The notes: a model not told the origin generated them from the letters alone. A stretch of 6,469 nucleotides of DNA from Dehalococcoidia bacterium (GCA_030665535.1 DAOUZU010000061.1:1-6469); one strand, 5' to 3'. Counted from the stretch's first letter, positions 1-5,342 are shown. A program made the numbers and translations.

Positions 1-417
1 GAGGGAAGGGTCAAGGATATTATGGCTACCGATTTCAAGAGCGTGCCGCCGGACCTTTCGCTGCAGCAGACCCTCCACGACTACATAATGCAGTACAACC
101 AGCGTGCTCTGCCGGTGGTGCGCGGTCAGAAGCTGGAGGGACTGGTAACCATGACGGATATAAAAAAGAAACCTCGGGAGCAATGGTCATCCGTGCTGGT
201 GAGTGAGGTAATGACAGGGGCCGGGGAACTCAAAACTATCGGCCCTGAAGACGGGTTGAATAACGTTATACAACTGATGGAGAGCGGCGATCTGAACCAA
301 CTTCCGGTGATATCCGGCCATAAGCTGGTTGGACTGGTTACGCGGAGTGATCTTATACGTTATCTGAAGTTCCAGCAGGAGATTGACGCCAATGATAAAA
401 TCAGGCTGAAGGGGTGA
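1..417 (+). CDS. C-terminal CBS-domain pair, probable site-2 (M50) protease, 5' partial
   Basis: The frame is open from base 1, so the ATG at 22 (inside VKDIMATDF, the usual opening strand of a CBS domain) is almost certainly internal and the gene begins upstream of the window. The 138 visible codons encode two CBS domains. The first covers roughly residues 1-57 (ALPVV, then GLVTMTDI) and the second residues 58-120 (VSEVMT, then NQLPVI and GLVTRSDLIRYL). The linker KKKPREQWSSVLVSEVMT and the NQLPV/RSDL ending match the tail of bacterial and archaeal M50 site-2 proteases, which cut membrane proteins inside the bilayer and carry cytosolic CBS pairs thought to sense adenine nucleotides. The catalytic HExxH part is not in view, so the protease identity rests on tail similarity from memory. 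A stand-alone CBS protein is the alternative. The stop codon is TGA at 415-417. Confidence 0.75.
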   Translation, partial: EGRVKDIMATDFKSVPPDLSLQQTLHDYIMQYNQRALPVVRGQKLEGLVTMTDIKKKPREQWSSVLVSEVMTGAGELKTIGPEDGLNNVIQLMESGDLNQLPVISGHKLVGLVTRSDLIRYLKFQQEIDANDKIRLKG

Positions 418-427
418 CGGTGTCACC
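413..427 (+). other. Hairpin over the stop codon of the CBS gene
   Basis: GGTGAC (413-418), loop GGT, GTCACC (422-427) is a perfect 6-bp stem, extendable by one G-U pair, and it contains the TGA stop. No T-run follows, so it is not a standard intrinsic terminator. It could protect the mRNA 3' end or help a factor-dependent stop. Confidence 0.35.
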
Positions 428-443
428 TGTAGCTGTATAGCCA

Positions 444-470
444 TTGACACTATCACTAGCGTGGTATAGG
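444..470 (+). promoter_or_regulatory. Candidate sigma-70-type promoter for the first DUF4870 gene
   Basis: A perfect -35 TTGACA lies at 444-449. A -10-like TATAGG lies at 465-470, preceded by TGG (extended -10, TGn). The spacer is 15 bp, shorter than the usual 17, so the -10 assignment is uncertain. Transcription would start about 25 bases before the ATG at 502. Confidence 0.45.
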
Positions 471-501
471 CTTAAGCCCAGTCTCGTTTTAGGAGAATCA
501 G

Positions 502-843
502 ATGGAAAAGACCTCTACAGGGCTTCAGGAGAACGTGGCGGCACTGCTATGCTACGTTGCGCTTTGGGCAACGGGGCTGATATTTATCCTCCTGGAGACG
601 GAGAATAAGTTCGTCCGCTACCACGCTATGCAGTCTATCATTGTTTTCGGCAGTCTGTCTGTCGTAACAATAATAATGACCCCGATACCGATTATTGGTC
701 TGGGGATTGCTTCAGTGGCCGGGCTCCTGGCCATTGTGCTGTGGATTGTGCTTATGGTAAAGGCCTACCAGGGGGAAAAGTTCATGCTTCCCGTAGTTGG
801 CGAATTGGCCGAGAAGTGGTCCACCAGTACCAAAAAGAAGTAA
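502..843 (+). CDS. DUF4870 (Tic20-like) small membrane protein, copy 1
   Basis: A 113-residue integral membrane protein of the DUF4870 family. The ATG follows an AGGAG Shine-Dalgarno (491-495) at good spacing. The sequence opens with TSTGLQENVAALLCY, then a first hydrophobic segment (about residues 12-31), the family signature ENKFVRYHAMQSI (34-46), two more hydrophobic stretches (about 46-68 and 70-88), and a polar tail starting KAYQGEKF and ending AEKWSTSTKKK. The topology suggests three or four membrane passes. The family has no established biochemical role; the distant similarity to the chloroplast translocon protein Tic20 does not by itself imply transport. It is followed 103 bases later by a close paralogue of exactly the same length. 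Family assignment is confident, function unknown. Confidence 0.85.
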   Translation: MEKTSTGLQENVAALLCYVALWATGLIFILLETENKFVRYHAMQSIIVFGSLSVVTIIMTPIPIIGLGIASVAGLLAIVLWIVLMVKAYQGEKFMLPVVGELAEKWSTSTKKK

Positions 844-884
844 CAGCGGCAATTGGCGCCATCGGCCAGTCAGCTAAAAAGTTA

Positions 885-913
885 TTTACAGCCTGTTTAT
901 CGCATTACAGAAT
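885..913 (+). promoter_or_regulatory. Weak candidate promoter between the DUF4870 copies
   Basis: TTTACA (885-890) and CAGAAT (908-913) are separated by 17 bp and match the sigma-70 consensus at 5/6 and 4/6 positions. If real, copy 2 could be transcribed independently of copy 1. Confidence 0.25.
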
Positions 914-928
914 TATCCGGGAATAATT
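911..928 (+). repeat. Inverted repeat AATTAT-N6-ATAATT before DUF4870 copy 2
   Basis: AATTAT (911-916) and ATAATT (923-928) are perfect inverted arms around CCGGGA. The A/T-only stem would be weak as RNA, so a protein-binding site is a possible alternative. It lies just upstream of the Shine-Dalgarno of the next gene. Confidence 0.35.
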
Positions 929-946
929 ACAGAAAAGGAGCGTCAA

Positions 947-1288
947 ATGGCGAAAACATCTACCGGGCTGGAAGAAAATGTAGCCGGGCTGCTGGGCTAC
1001 GTGCTGGGCTGGGTGTCGGGGTTAGTCTTTATCCTGCTGGAGAATGAGAGCAAGTTCGTGCGCTTTCACGCCATGCAGTCAATTATTGTCTTTGGTTCTT
1101 TGAGTATCATGTCAATCGTCATAGGGTCGATACCCTTCATAGGTTGGGGGCTGACTCCAATTGTCGGCGTCCTCGGATTCGTCCTATGGATAATGCTGAT
1201 GATAAAGGCCTACCAAGGAACGATGTTTAAGCTGCCGTGGGTCGGAGACCTCGCCGAGAAGTGGTCTACCAGTACGGTAAATAAATAG
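947..1288 (+). CDS. DUF4870 (Tic20-like) small membrane protein, copy 2
   Basis: A second 113-residue DUF4870 protein. It aligns with the gene before it without a gap; by hand count about 75 of 113 residues are identical. The N-terminus (KTSTGL-ENVA), the central KFVR-HAMQSIIVFGSLS block and the tail (KAYQG..F.LP..G.LAEKWSTST) are almost unchanged. Differences gather in the hydrophobic segments, as expected for a membrane protein diverging after tandem duplication. The ATG has a strong AAGGAG Shine-Dalgarno (935-940). The two copies may form homo- or hetero-oligomers, but nothing in the sequence tests this. Function unknown. Confidence 0.85.
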   Translation: MAKTSTGLEENVAGLLGYVLGWVSGLVFILLENESKFVRFHAMQSIIVFGSLSIMSIVIGSIPFIGWGLTPIVGVLGFVLWIMLMIKAYQGTMFKLPWVGDLAEKWSTSTVNK

Positions 1289-1308
1289 CCGCTAGAAAAT
1301 GTCGCCGC

Positions 1309-1337
1309 CAGTGGCCAGCACATGCTACCGGTCACTG
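1309..1337 (+). terminator. Hairpin after DUF4870 copy 2, possible weak terminator
   Basis: CAGTGGCC (1309-1316) pairs with GGTCACTG (1330-1337) over 8 bp including one G-U pair. The 13-base loop itself contains AGCA/TGCT. It lies 20 bases after the stop at 1288, where a transcript end would be expected, but no T-tract follows. Confidence 0.3.
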
Positions 1338-1490
1338 TCAAGACGCCCCCTGTCGGTCGAGATTGCCCAGGAACGTATCCAGCATATTCTCCATCTCCCC
1401 AAAATGGGGGTGAGGCGCTAGCATCTCTCGGGGAGTCTGGGCGTACTTTCCGGCCACGCTTTCAGTTTGACTGTTCTGAATCCTGCCCAC
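1338..1490 (-). CDS. Doubtful 50-codon ORF or gene remnant in the 1289-1525 gap
   Basis: On the minus strand a frame is open from GTG (1490-1488) to TGA (1340-1338). The predicted peptide is polar and contains SVAGKYAQTPREML and GEMENMLDTFLGNLDRQ, which reads more like protein than the low-complexity translation of the opposite strand. It lacks a good Shine-Dalgarno (only AGGA three or four bases before the GTG) and has an in-frame TAG two codons before the GTG, so it may be the 3' remnant of a decayed gene or chance. An in-frame ATG lies at 1394-1392. I recognise no family. Confidence 0.25.
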   Translation of the reverse strand: MGRIQNSQTESVAGKYAQTPREMLAPHPHFGEMENMLDTFLGNLDRQGAS

Positions 1491-1525
1491 GTCCTATGTT
1501 CAAACAGGTTCTAGTACCAGGTTAT

Positions 1526-1783
1526 TCAACGCCGCCGGACAATAAACAGCCAGGCTAACATCATAAGTATTACTGCCGGCAGCCCGGTCATTAGGATGAA
1601 TAAACGGGTATCGGCCAAGTCCCCTCGTACATCCACTATGTTCCACATAGCTATCAGCAATAGAATCCCGCCTATTCCTCCGATGACTCTGTCATACCAG
1701 GTTACCTTTATTTTTTGCGAACGGTGATAGAACTCTAAAAAAGTATAGAAAGCGACCATTACCAGAACAATGGTAATAAACAT
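1526..1783 (-). CDS. RdhB-like three-helix membrane anchor, orphan
   Basis: An 85-residue hydrophobic protein with three predicted membrane segments (about residues 1-18, 31-50 and 60-82) and a basic RRR end. The pattern WYD (29-31), GGIGGILLL, an Asn at 48, the GLPA-IL motif (67-72) and the final W..IVRRR resembles the small B subunits (RdhB) that anchor reductive dehalogenases on the outer face of the cytoplasmic membrane in Dehalococcoidia. In that family the anchor gene normally sits beside rdhA, which encodes the corrinoid and iron-sulphur catalytic subunit. No rdhA is visible here on either side. The start is supported by GGGAGGT (1793-1799 on the plus strand, read in reverse) nine bases upstream of the ATG. 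Family assignment is by recalled motif pattern; an unrelated small membrane protein remains possible. Confidence 0.6.
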   Translation of the reverse strand: MFITIVLVMVAFYTFLEFYHRSQKIKVTWYDRVIGGIGGILLLIAMWNIVDVRGDLADTRLFILMTGLPAVILMMLAWLFIVRRR

Positions 1784-1815
1784 TTATGCACTACCTCCCA
1801 TTGACTCCTCGCGTG

Positions 1816-1833
1816 TTTAGCAAGTTTGCTAAA
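1816..1833. promoter_or_regulatory. 18-bp palindrome TTTAGCAA-GT-TTGCTAAA, possible operator
   Basis: Perfect 8-bp inverted arms are separated by two bases, 33 bases upstream of the start codon of the RdhB-like gene. The very short centre makes it a poor RNA hairpin unless the innermost pairs open, and fits a dimeric DNA-binding protein better. It lies directly beside the next hairpin, so part of a composite terminator is the alternative. Confidence 0.4.
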
Positions 1834-1857
1834 AGGCGGCGAGTGCTCGCCTTCTTT
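1833..1857 (-). terminator. Probable terminator after tRNA-Pro
   Basis: Arms AAGGCG (1833-1838) and CGCCTT (1848-1853) enclose a 9-base loop. Read on the minus strand the stem ends in TTTT and is preceded by AAAG, as in an intrinsic terminator about 14 bases past the tRNA 3' end. The plus-strand reading also ends in T-rich sequence, so it may work both ways. Confidence 0.5.
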
Positions 1858-1870
1858 GCTTCAATCCTAA

Positions 1871-1947
1871 TGGTCGGGGCGGCCGGATTCGAACCGGCGA
1901 CCACCTGAACCCCATTCAGGTGCGCTACCTGGCTGCGCTACGCCCCG
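1871..1947 (-). tRNA. tRNA-Pro (anticodon GGG)
   Basis: A full cloverleaf reads on the minus strand. The acceptor stem is CGGGGCG/CGCCCCG, the D arm contains GCGC-AGCCAGGTA-GCGC, the anticodon stem is CCTGA/TCAGG with loop ATGGGGT (anticodon GGG followed by G37, typical of tRNA-Pro), and the T arm is GCCGG-TTCGAAT-CCGGC. The discriminator is A and CCA is encoded in the DNA (1873-1871). The total is 77 bases, and it reads CCC and probably CCU codons. Confidence 0.96.
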
Positions 1948-1958
1948 CGGCGAGCACA

Positions 1959-1987
1959 ATGGTAGCACAGTGGCCTGGCGAGGGCAA
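1959..1987 (-). promoter_or_regulatory. Candidate promoter of tRNA-Pro
   Basis: On the minus strand TTGCCC (1987-1982) and TACCAT (1964-1959) are separated by 17 bp, with TGC before the -10 (extended -10). Transcription would start about five bases before the tRNA, as is common for single tRNA genes. Each hexamer matches consensus at 4/6. Confidence 0.4.
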
Positions 1988-2007
1988 GCTGAAAAAGGGC
2001 GTTTCTG

Positions 2008-2037
2008 TAGACGACATAAAGCTGAATATGCTAAAAT
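2008..2037 (+). promoter_or_regulatory. Weak candidate promoter of def
   Basis: TAGACG (2008-2013) and TAAAAT (2032-2037) are 18 bp apart, matching consensus at 4/6 and 5/6. An overlapping -10-like TATGCT lies at 2027-2032. The region divides the divergent tRNA-Pro and def genes, so a promoter is expected here. Confidence 0.3.
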
Positions 2038-2061
2038 TGTACCAAGGTGAAGGCATAAGAA

Positions 2062-2577
2062 ATGACCGTCAGGAAGTTACGACACATGCCCGCAGCCGTT
2101 CTCCGCAAGAAGGCCCGCAAGGTGTCGTCGGTCACTGACAAATCCATCCAACGGCTGATTGACGATATGATGGAGACCATGCAGCAGGCCGGTGGGGTGG
2201 GACTGGCGGCCCCCCAGGTGGGCGTCTCGCTGCGGGTGGTTGTCCTCCAGATGCTGGAAGAGGAACCCATAGCCATTATCAACCCGGAGATAGTGAAGCA
2301 GTCCGGGGAGGGACAGGTGGTAGAGGGTTGCCTGAGCCTACCCGGACAGTCCGGGGAGATAATGAGGTATGACGCCATAACCGTCAAGGGACTGAACAGG
2401 CAGGGCAGGAAGATAAGAATCAAGGCCGACGGCCTTAAGGCGCAGGCACTTCAGCACGAGCTGGACCACCTGAACGGTGTTCTTTACATTGACCATTTGG
2501 AGGAAGAAGTACAAACGGAGACTTCGGATAAGATAGAAGAAATAGGCGCAGGCGGCCAATCCGGGAGTGCTACCTGA
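2062..2577 (+). CDS. def: Peptide deformylase
   Basis: A 171-residue polypeptide deformylase, the cytosolic metalloenzyme that removes the formyl group from the N-terminal methionine of nascent proteins. All three family motifs are intact. Motif 1 is GVGLAAPQ (45-52) with Q52, which helps polarise the substrate. Motif 2 is EGCLSLP (88-94) with metal ligand C90. Motif 3 is QHELDH (131-136) with metal ligands H132 and H136 and catalytic E133. The length fits the family, ending in an acidic then Gly/Ser-rich tail after about residue 146. AAGGTGA (2044-2050) supports the ATG, although its 11-base spacing is long. Its TGA shares one base with the ATG of the next gene (TGATG), indicating translational coupling. 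The more usual fmt partner is not present here. Confidence 0.95.
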   Translation: MTVRKLRHMPAAVLRKKARKVSSVTDKSIQRLIDDMMETMQQAGGVGLAAPQVGVSLRVVVLQMLEEEPIAIINPEIVKQSGEGQVVEGCLSLPGQSGEIMRYDAITVKGLNRQGRKIRIKADGLKAQALQHELDHLNGVLYIDHLEEEVQTETSDKIEEIGAGGQSGSAT

Positions 2578-3227
2578 TGGCACCCCAACCGGACAAGACC
2601 ATTTTCCAGTGTGATTTCGACGGCACCGTCACCCATGAGGATGTCGGCTTCCCTTTACTGGACGCCTTCGCCGACGGTGACTGGAGGCGGTTGCTGGCCG
2701 ACTATCAGCAGGGCCGAATCTCCGTGGGAAACTTCAACACCAGCGCCTTCGCCATGGTCAAGGAAGACCAGCCCACACTGGTCAAAATGGTCAGAGAGAT
2801 AGCCAGGCCGCGGGCAGGTCTGAGTGAACTCATTGAATACTGCCGGGGCAGGGGCTTCCGCTTCGTAATTGTCAGCAACGGGCTGGACTTCTATATCAAG
2901 ACAATCCTGGACGACCTGGGCCTGAGTGATATCGCGGTGATGGCCGCCCGCACCAGCTTCGGCAACAAGGGTGTTGACGCCCGCTACATAGGGCCTGCGG
3001 GCAGTCTCTTGCATAAAGGGTTTAAGGAAGCCTATACGAGGTACTTCCAGGAGGGTGGCCACCGTGTCATATATGCCGGCAACGGGCCTTCGGACATACC
3101 CCCGGCAAGCCTGGCGCAGCACGCCTTTGCTACCGGAGAGTTGCTGGAACACTACCGGCGGGAGGGGATTAAATGCACCCCCTTTACCAACCTTGTCGAC
3201 ATCGTTAAGGGCCTTGAGCGGCTGTAG
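2577..3227 (+). CDS. MtnX-like HAD-IB family phosphatase
   Basis: A 216-residue haloacid dehalogenase-superfamily phosphatase. Motif I is DFDGT (13-17), with nucleophile D13 and general acid D15. Motif II is VSNG (99-102), with S100 binding phosphate. A lysine for motif III is available at K147 or K150. Motif IV is GNGPSD (168-173), with D173 as metal ligand but N169 where most relatives have Asp (GDGxSD). The overall pattern fits the MtnX/SerB-like branch, whose founding member dephosphorylates a methionine-salvage intermediate. No other salvage gene is nearby, so the substrate is unknown and the mtnX symbol is withheld. The ATG overlaps the def stop by one base, with GGGAG nine bases upstream. 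Only three bases separate its stop from the stop of the convergent yggS. Confidence 0.8.
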   Translation: MAPQPDKTIFQCDFDGTVTHEDVGFPLLDAFADGDWRRLLADYQQGRISVGNFNTSAFAMVKEDQPTLVKMVREIARPRAGLSELIEYCRGRGFRFVIVSNGLDFYIKTILDDLGLSDIAVMAARTSFGNKGVDARYIGPAGSLLHKGFKEAYTRYFQEGGHRVIYAGNGPSDIPPASLAQHAFATGELLEHYRREGIKCTPFTNLVDIVKGLERL

Positions 3228-3230
3228 CGG

Positions 3231-3884
3231 CTAGGCCCTGGGGCCGAAGATCAGGCTGCCCAGCCGGACTATGTTGGCCCCTTCCTCCAAGGCTATCTTG
3301 TAGCTGTCTGACATGCCCATTGAAAGATACCTCATATCCACATTGGGCAGGTTCAGCCCTTTAATCTCCTCAAAAAGCCTGTGGGTGGCGGAAAAATAGG
3401 GCCTGGAATCCTCAAGGTGCGGGACGAGGGGGCCCATCGTCATAAGGCCCTCTACCTTAATATGGTTCAAGGCTGAGACCTGCCGCACTAGCCCCTCCAC
3501 CTCGTCAGGCAGGACACCATTTTTACGCGTTTCACAGCCGCTGTTGACCTCGATAAGCACCGGCATTACCTTGCCGATGCGGGCGCAGCGAGTATCTATT
3601 CCCCGGGCCATCTCAAGGCTTTCGACGGTCTCTATCATGTCAAACAGAACGGCCGCCTTCTTGATCTTGTTCTTTTGTAAATGACCGATGAAGTGCCAGC
3701 GGGCGCGGCCGCCGATAATCTGGTGTGCCCTCTCCGCCTCCTGGATGTAGTTGTGGCCGATTATTTCCACACCGGCGGCGATAGCCTCCAGGGTTTCCTC
3801 CGTCGTCCTCGTTTTGGCGGCGGCCACCAGCTTCACTCCCCCCGGGAGCTGGCTCAGAATGCGGCGGACGTTCTGCTCTATCAT
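3231..3884 (-). CDS. yggS: YggS/PROSC family PLP-binding protein
   Basis: A 217-residue pyridoxal-5'-phosphate homeostasis protein with the alanine-racemase-like TIM-barrel fold but no known catalysis; family members affect vitamin B6 and amino-acid balance. Visible family marks are the PLP lysine K24 in KLVAAAKTRT, HFIGHLQKNKIKKA (64-77), EGLMTMGP (145-152), YLSMGMSDSY (186-195) and the C-terminal VRLGSLIFG (206-214). The usual GENxVQE motif reads GHNYIQE (43-49), a Glu-to-His change. The protein is slightly shorter than the E. coli form (about 234 residues), mainly at the N-terminus. Its ATG overlaps the TGA of the upstream zinc-ribbon gene (ATGA, 3884-3881), so it is probably translationally coupled; GGGGA upstream is a weak Shine-Dalgarno. 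Confidence 0.92.
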   Translation of the reverse strand: MIEQNVRRILSQLPGGVKLVAAAKTRTTEETLEAIAAGVEIIGHNYIQEAERAHQIIGGRARWHFIGHLQKNKIKKAAVLFDMIETVESLEMARGIDTRCARIGKVMPVLIEVNSGCETRKNGVLPDEVEGLVRQVSALNHIKVEGLMTMGPLVPHLEDSRPYFSATHRLFEEIKGLNLPNVDMRYLSMGMSDSYKIALEEGANIVRLGSLIFGPRA

Positions 3885-4267
3885 GCTTCCCCGGTGAGCT
3901 TCCGGCCGCAGCCGGGGCAGTAGGCCATATCGGCAGTAACCTGCGCCTGGCAGCCGGGGCAGCGGGGCATGCCGGCCAGTTCATCCCGCCGCCTCTGCTG
4001 AATCACCGAGGTCACCTCGTCTTTGGTCATCAGCTTCTCGGCTATCTGCGGTTTGAGATCCTTGGCCACATCAAACCGCTGGCGGCAGCCGGTGCAGGTC
4101 ATTGATTGTTTGGACGAATAACGGAAAGTGGGCAAGAAGAAGATAGTGAGTTTCTTGCGCTCCTGCTCCACATAAAACGGCGCCGACTGGCCACACTCAG
4201 GGCATTTGTTGATGATATAGCCCAGGTGGTCGTAATAAACCTTGTTGCCAAATAGTAAAAACCACAT
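3881..4267 (-). CDS. Double zinc-ribbon protein
   Basis: A 128-residue protein with two separate zinc-ribbon units. The first spans about residues 20-66. It has CPEC (22-25), a hydrophobic stretch KKLTIFFLPTFRYSSK between its halves, and CTGC (58-61). This resembles the small zinc-ribbon family that begins with a short hydrophobic N-terminus (here MWFLLFGNK). A charged, probably helical linker (about 67-98) leads to a compact second ribbon with CPGC (103-106) and CPGC (117-120). All eight cysteines sit in CxxC pairs, giving two predicted Zn sites. The start lacks a clear Shine-Dalgarno and lies 20 bases after the stop of the protease gene, so it probably depends on read-through from that gene. 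It overlaps yggS by four bases. Function unknown; binding to protein or nucleic acid is typical of such ribbons. Confidence 0.75.
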   Translation of the reverse strand: MWFLLFGNKVYYDHLGYIINKCPECGQSAPFYVEQERKKLTIFFLPTFRYSSKQSMTCTGCRQRFDVAKDLKPQIAEKLMTKDEVTSVIQQRRRDELAGMPRCPGCQAQVTADMAYCPGCGRKLTGEA

Positions 4268-4287
4268 CTTGCTTGGCGCCGCACAGG

Positions 4288-5127
4288 CTATGTGTTAGCT
4301 TCAATAAAAGACTTGGCTTCGTCGATGGGGATGGCCAGGCCGATGCCTTCTATATCCGTATCAACGAGTTTGGCCACATTGATGCCGATAACCTCGCCTT
4401 CCAGATTGACCAGGGCGCCGCCGCTATTGCCGGGGTTGATGGCGGCGTCCGTCTGAATATAGCTGTAGCCGTCATCCAGTGTCCGAATGGCCGAGGCTAT
4501 CCCCTTGGCGAAGCTGGCCATTCCCTCCAGACCCAGCGGATAACCCATGACGACAACCTCCTCACCGATTACTAAATTAGACGATGTGCCCAGAGTAGCC
4601 GCCGGAAAATCCGTCCGGCTGGTGCTGAGTCTGATAATGGCCATATCCCGGCCTGGCGCGGTGGCGATGACCGTGCCGTCAAACACGGTGCCGTTCATAA
4701 GAGTAACCTGGACGGAACTAGCATCATCTATAACATGGTTGTTAGTCAGCACATCTCCGGCGCCGTTAATAATCACCCCGGAGCCGGAAGCCTGGAAGCC
4801 GGGGCCGCTAACATCAATTCTGACCACGCTCGGCTCCAGCATTTCCACCAGTTGCGGCACTATGCGGTCATGCGAAGCCAGGGTGACAATATCCTCCTGA
4901 ATCTGGCCCAGAATGCCCTCAGCGCCATTAAGCTGCACTTCAAGGGCAAAAATATCCGCCTGCAAAGGGATAAAATCTCTTTCAAAAGATGATATGCCAT
5001 TCTGCAAGGCAGATAATTGAGCGAGGGCATCATCCAGCTTGTTGTTCTGCTGGAAATAGGAATAGCCACTAAAGGCGGTAGCTACCGCCAGGATTACCAT
5101 TAGTGGAATAAGCAGCAATCTATTCAT
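4288..5127 (-). CDS. Membrane-anchored trypsin-like serine protease (HtrA-like, no PDZ)
   Basis: A 279-residue S1C-type protease. An N-terminal hydrophobic segment (about residues 4-25, MNR then LLLIPLMVILAVATAF) acts as signal anchor, with no obvious cleavage site. Residues 27-85 form a likely helical or coiled-coil stalk (QNNKLDDALAQLSAL and similar). The protease domain runs from about 95 to 279 with an intact triad: H131 in TNNHVID, D161 in GRDMAIIRL and S235 in NPGNSGGALV. The chain ends at AIPIDEAKSFIEANT, exactly where HtrA/Deg proteins would continue into PDZ domains. It is therefore a PDZ-less form, presumably acting outside the membrane on misfolded or specific proteins. AAGGAAGG (5140-5133) supports the ATG. 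It is the first gene of a minus-strand operon with the zinc-ribbon protein and yggS. Confidence 0.88.
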   Translation of the reverse strand: MNRLLLIPLMVILAVATAFSGYSYFQQNNKLDDALAQLSALQNGISSFERDFIPLQADIFALEVQLNGAEGILGQIQEDIVTLASHDRIVPQLVEMLEPSVVRIDVSGPGFQASGSGVIINGAGDVLTNNHVIDDASSVQVTLMNGTVFDGTVIATAPGRDMAIIRLSTSRTDFPAATLGTSSNLVIGEEVVVMGYPLGLEGMASFAKGIASAIRTLDDGYSYIQTDAAINPGNSGGALVNLEGEVIGINVAKLVDTDIEGIGLAIPIDEAKSFIEANT

Positions 5128-5163
5128 CTGTCCCTTCCTTTGTGCTATGCGTCACTTTGCCTA

Positions 5164-5192
5164 ATAAAACACCAGAGATAGCCGCTTGTCAA
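5164..5192 (-). promoter_or_regulatory. Promoter of the protease/zinc-ribbon/yggS operon
   Basis: Minus-strand TTGACA (5192-5187, perfect -35) and TTTTAT (5169-5164, 4/6 for the -10) are 17 bp apart. Transcription would start near 5157, about 30 bases before the start codon. Its -35 faces the -35 of the divergent tRNA-Leu promoter. Confidence 0.6.
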
Positions 5193-5202
5193 TGCCGCCC
5201 AC

Positions 5203-5231
5203 TTGACTTGGGCCGCCTTTTAATGAAAAAT
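5203..5231 (+). promoter_or_regulatory. Candidate promoter of tRNA-Leu and the Crp/Fnr gene
   Basis: TTGACT (5203-5208, 5/6) and AAAAAT (5226-5231, 4/6) are 17 bp apart. A start near 5238 would leave a leader of about 12 bases before the tRNA. Confidence 0.4.
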
Positions 5232-5249
5232 TGGGCCAGACCTTAAAAA

Positions 5250-5334
5250 GGGGAAGTGTCGGAATTGGCAGACGAGCATGATTTAGGTTCATGTGCCGCA
5301 AGGCGTGGGGGTTCGAGTCCCCCCTTCCCCACCA
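5250..5334 (+). tRNA. tRNA-Leu (anticodon UAG)
   Basis: An 85-base class II tRNA. The acceptor stem is GGGGAAG/CTTCCCC, the anticodon stem is CATGA/TCATG with loop TTTAGGT (anticodon TAG), the long variable arm is TGCC-GCAA-GGCG, and the T arm is GGGGG-TTCGAGT-CCCCC. The discriminator is A and CCA is encoded (5332-5334). It reads CUA and, by wobble, other CUN codons. The 3' end is only 20 bases from the next start codon, and no terminator fits between them. Confidence 0.96.
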
Positions 5335-5342
5335 GGGCATAT

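Noticed and set aside
22..417. A complete 131-residue CBS protein starting at ATG 22
   Set aside because: The frame is open to base 1, and the residues before the ATG (VKDI) belong to the first CBS strand, so the start is upstream.
1383..1405. CCCCA-AAA-TGGGG hairpin as a terminator
   Set aside because: The stem is only five pairs, no T-run follows on either strand, and it falls inside the doubtful small ORF.
1322..1558. Plus-strand ORF of 78 codons with Pro/Gly/Arg-rich product
   Set aside because: No Shine-Dalgarno, no family resemblance, an unlikely composition, and it overlaps the end of the RdhB-like gene.
1920..2138. Plus-strand ORF of 72 codons starting inside tRNA-Pro
   Set aside because: It begins in the tRNA and runs out of frame through the def start; no coding character.
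3640..3984. Minus-strand 114-codon ORF rich in Pro, Ala, Arg and Gly
   Set aside because: It is an out-of-frame shadow over the yggS/zinc-ribbon junction, where both real frames have clear motifs.
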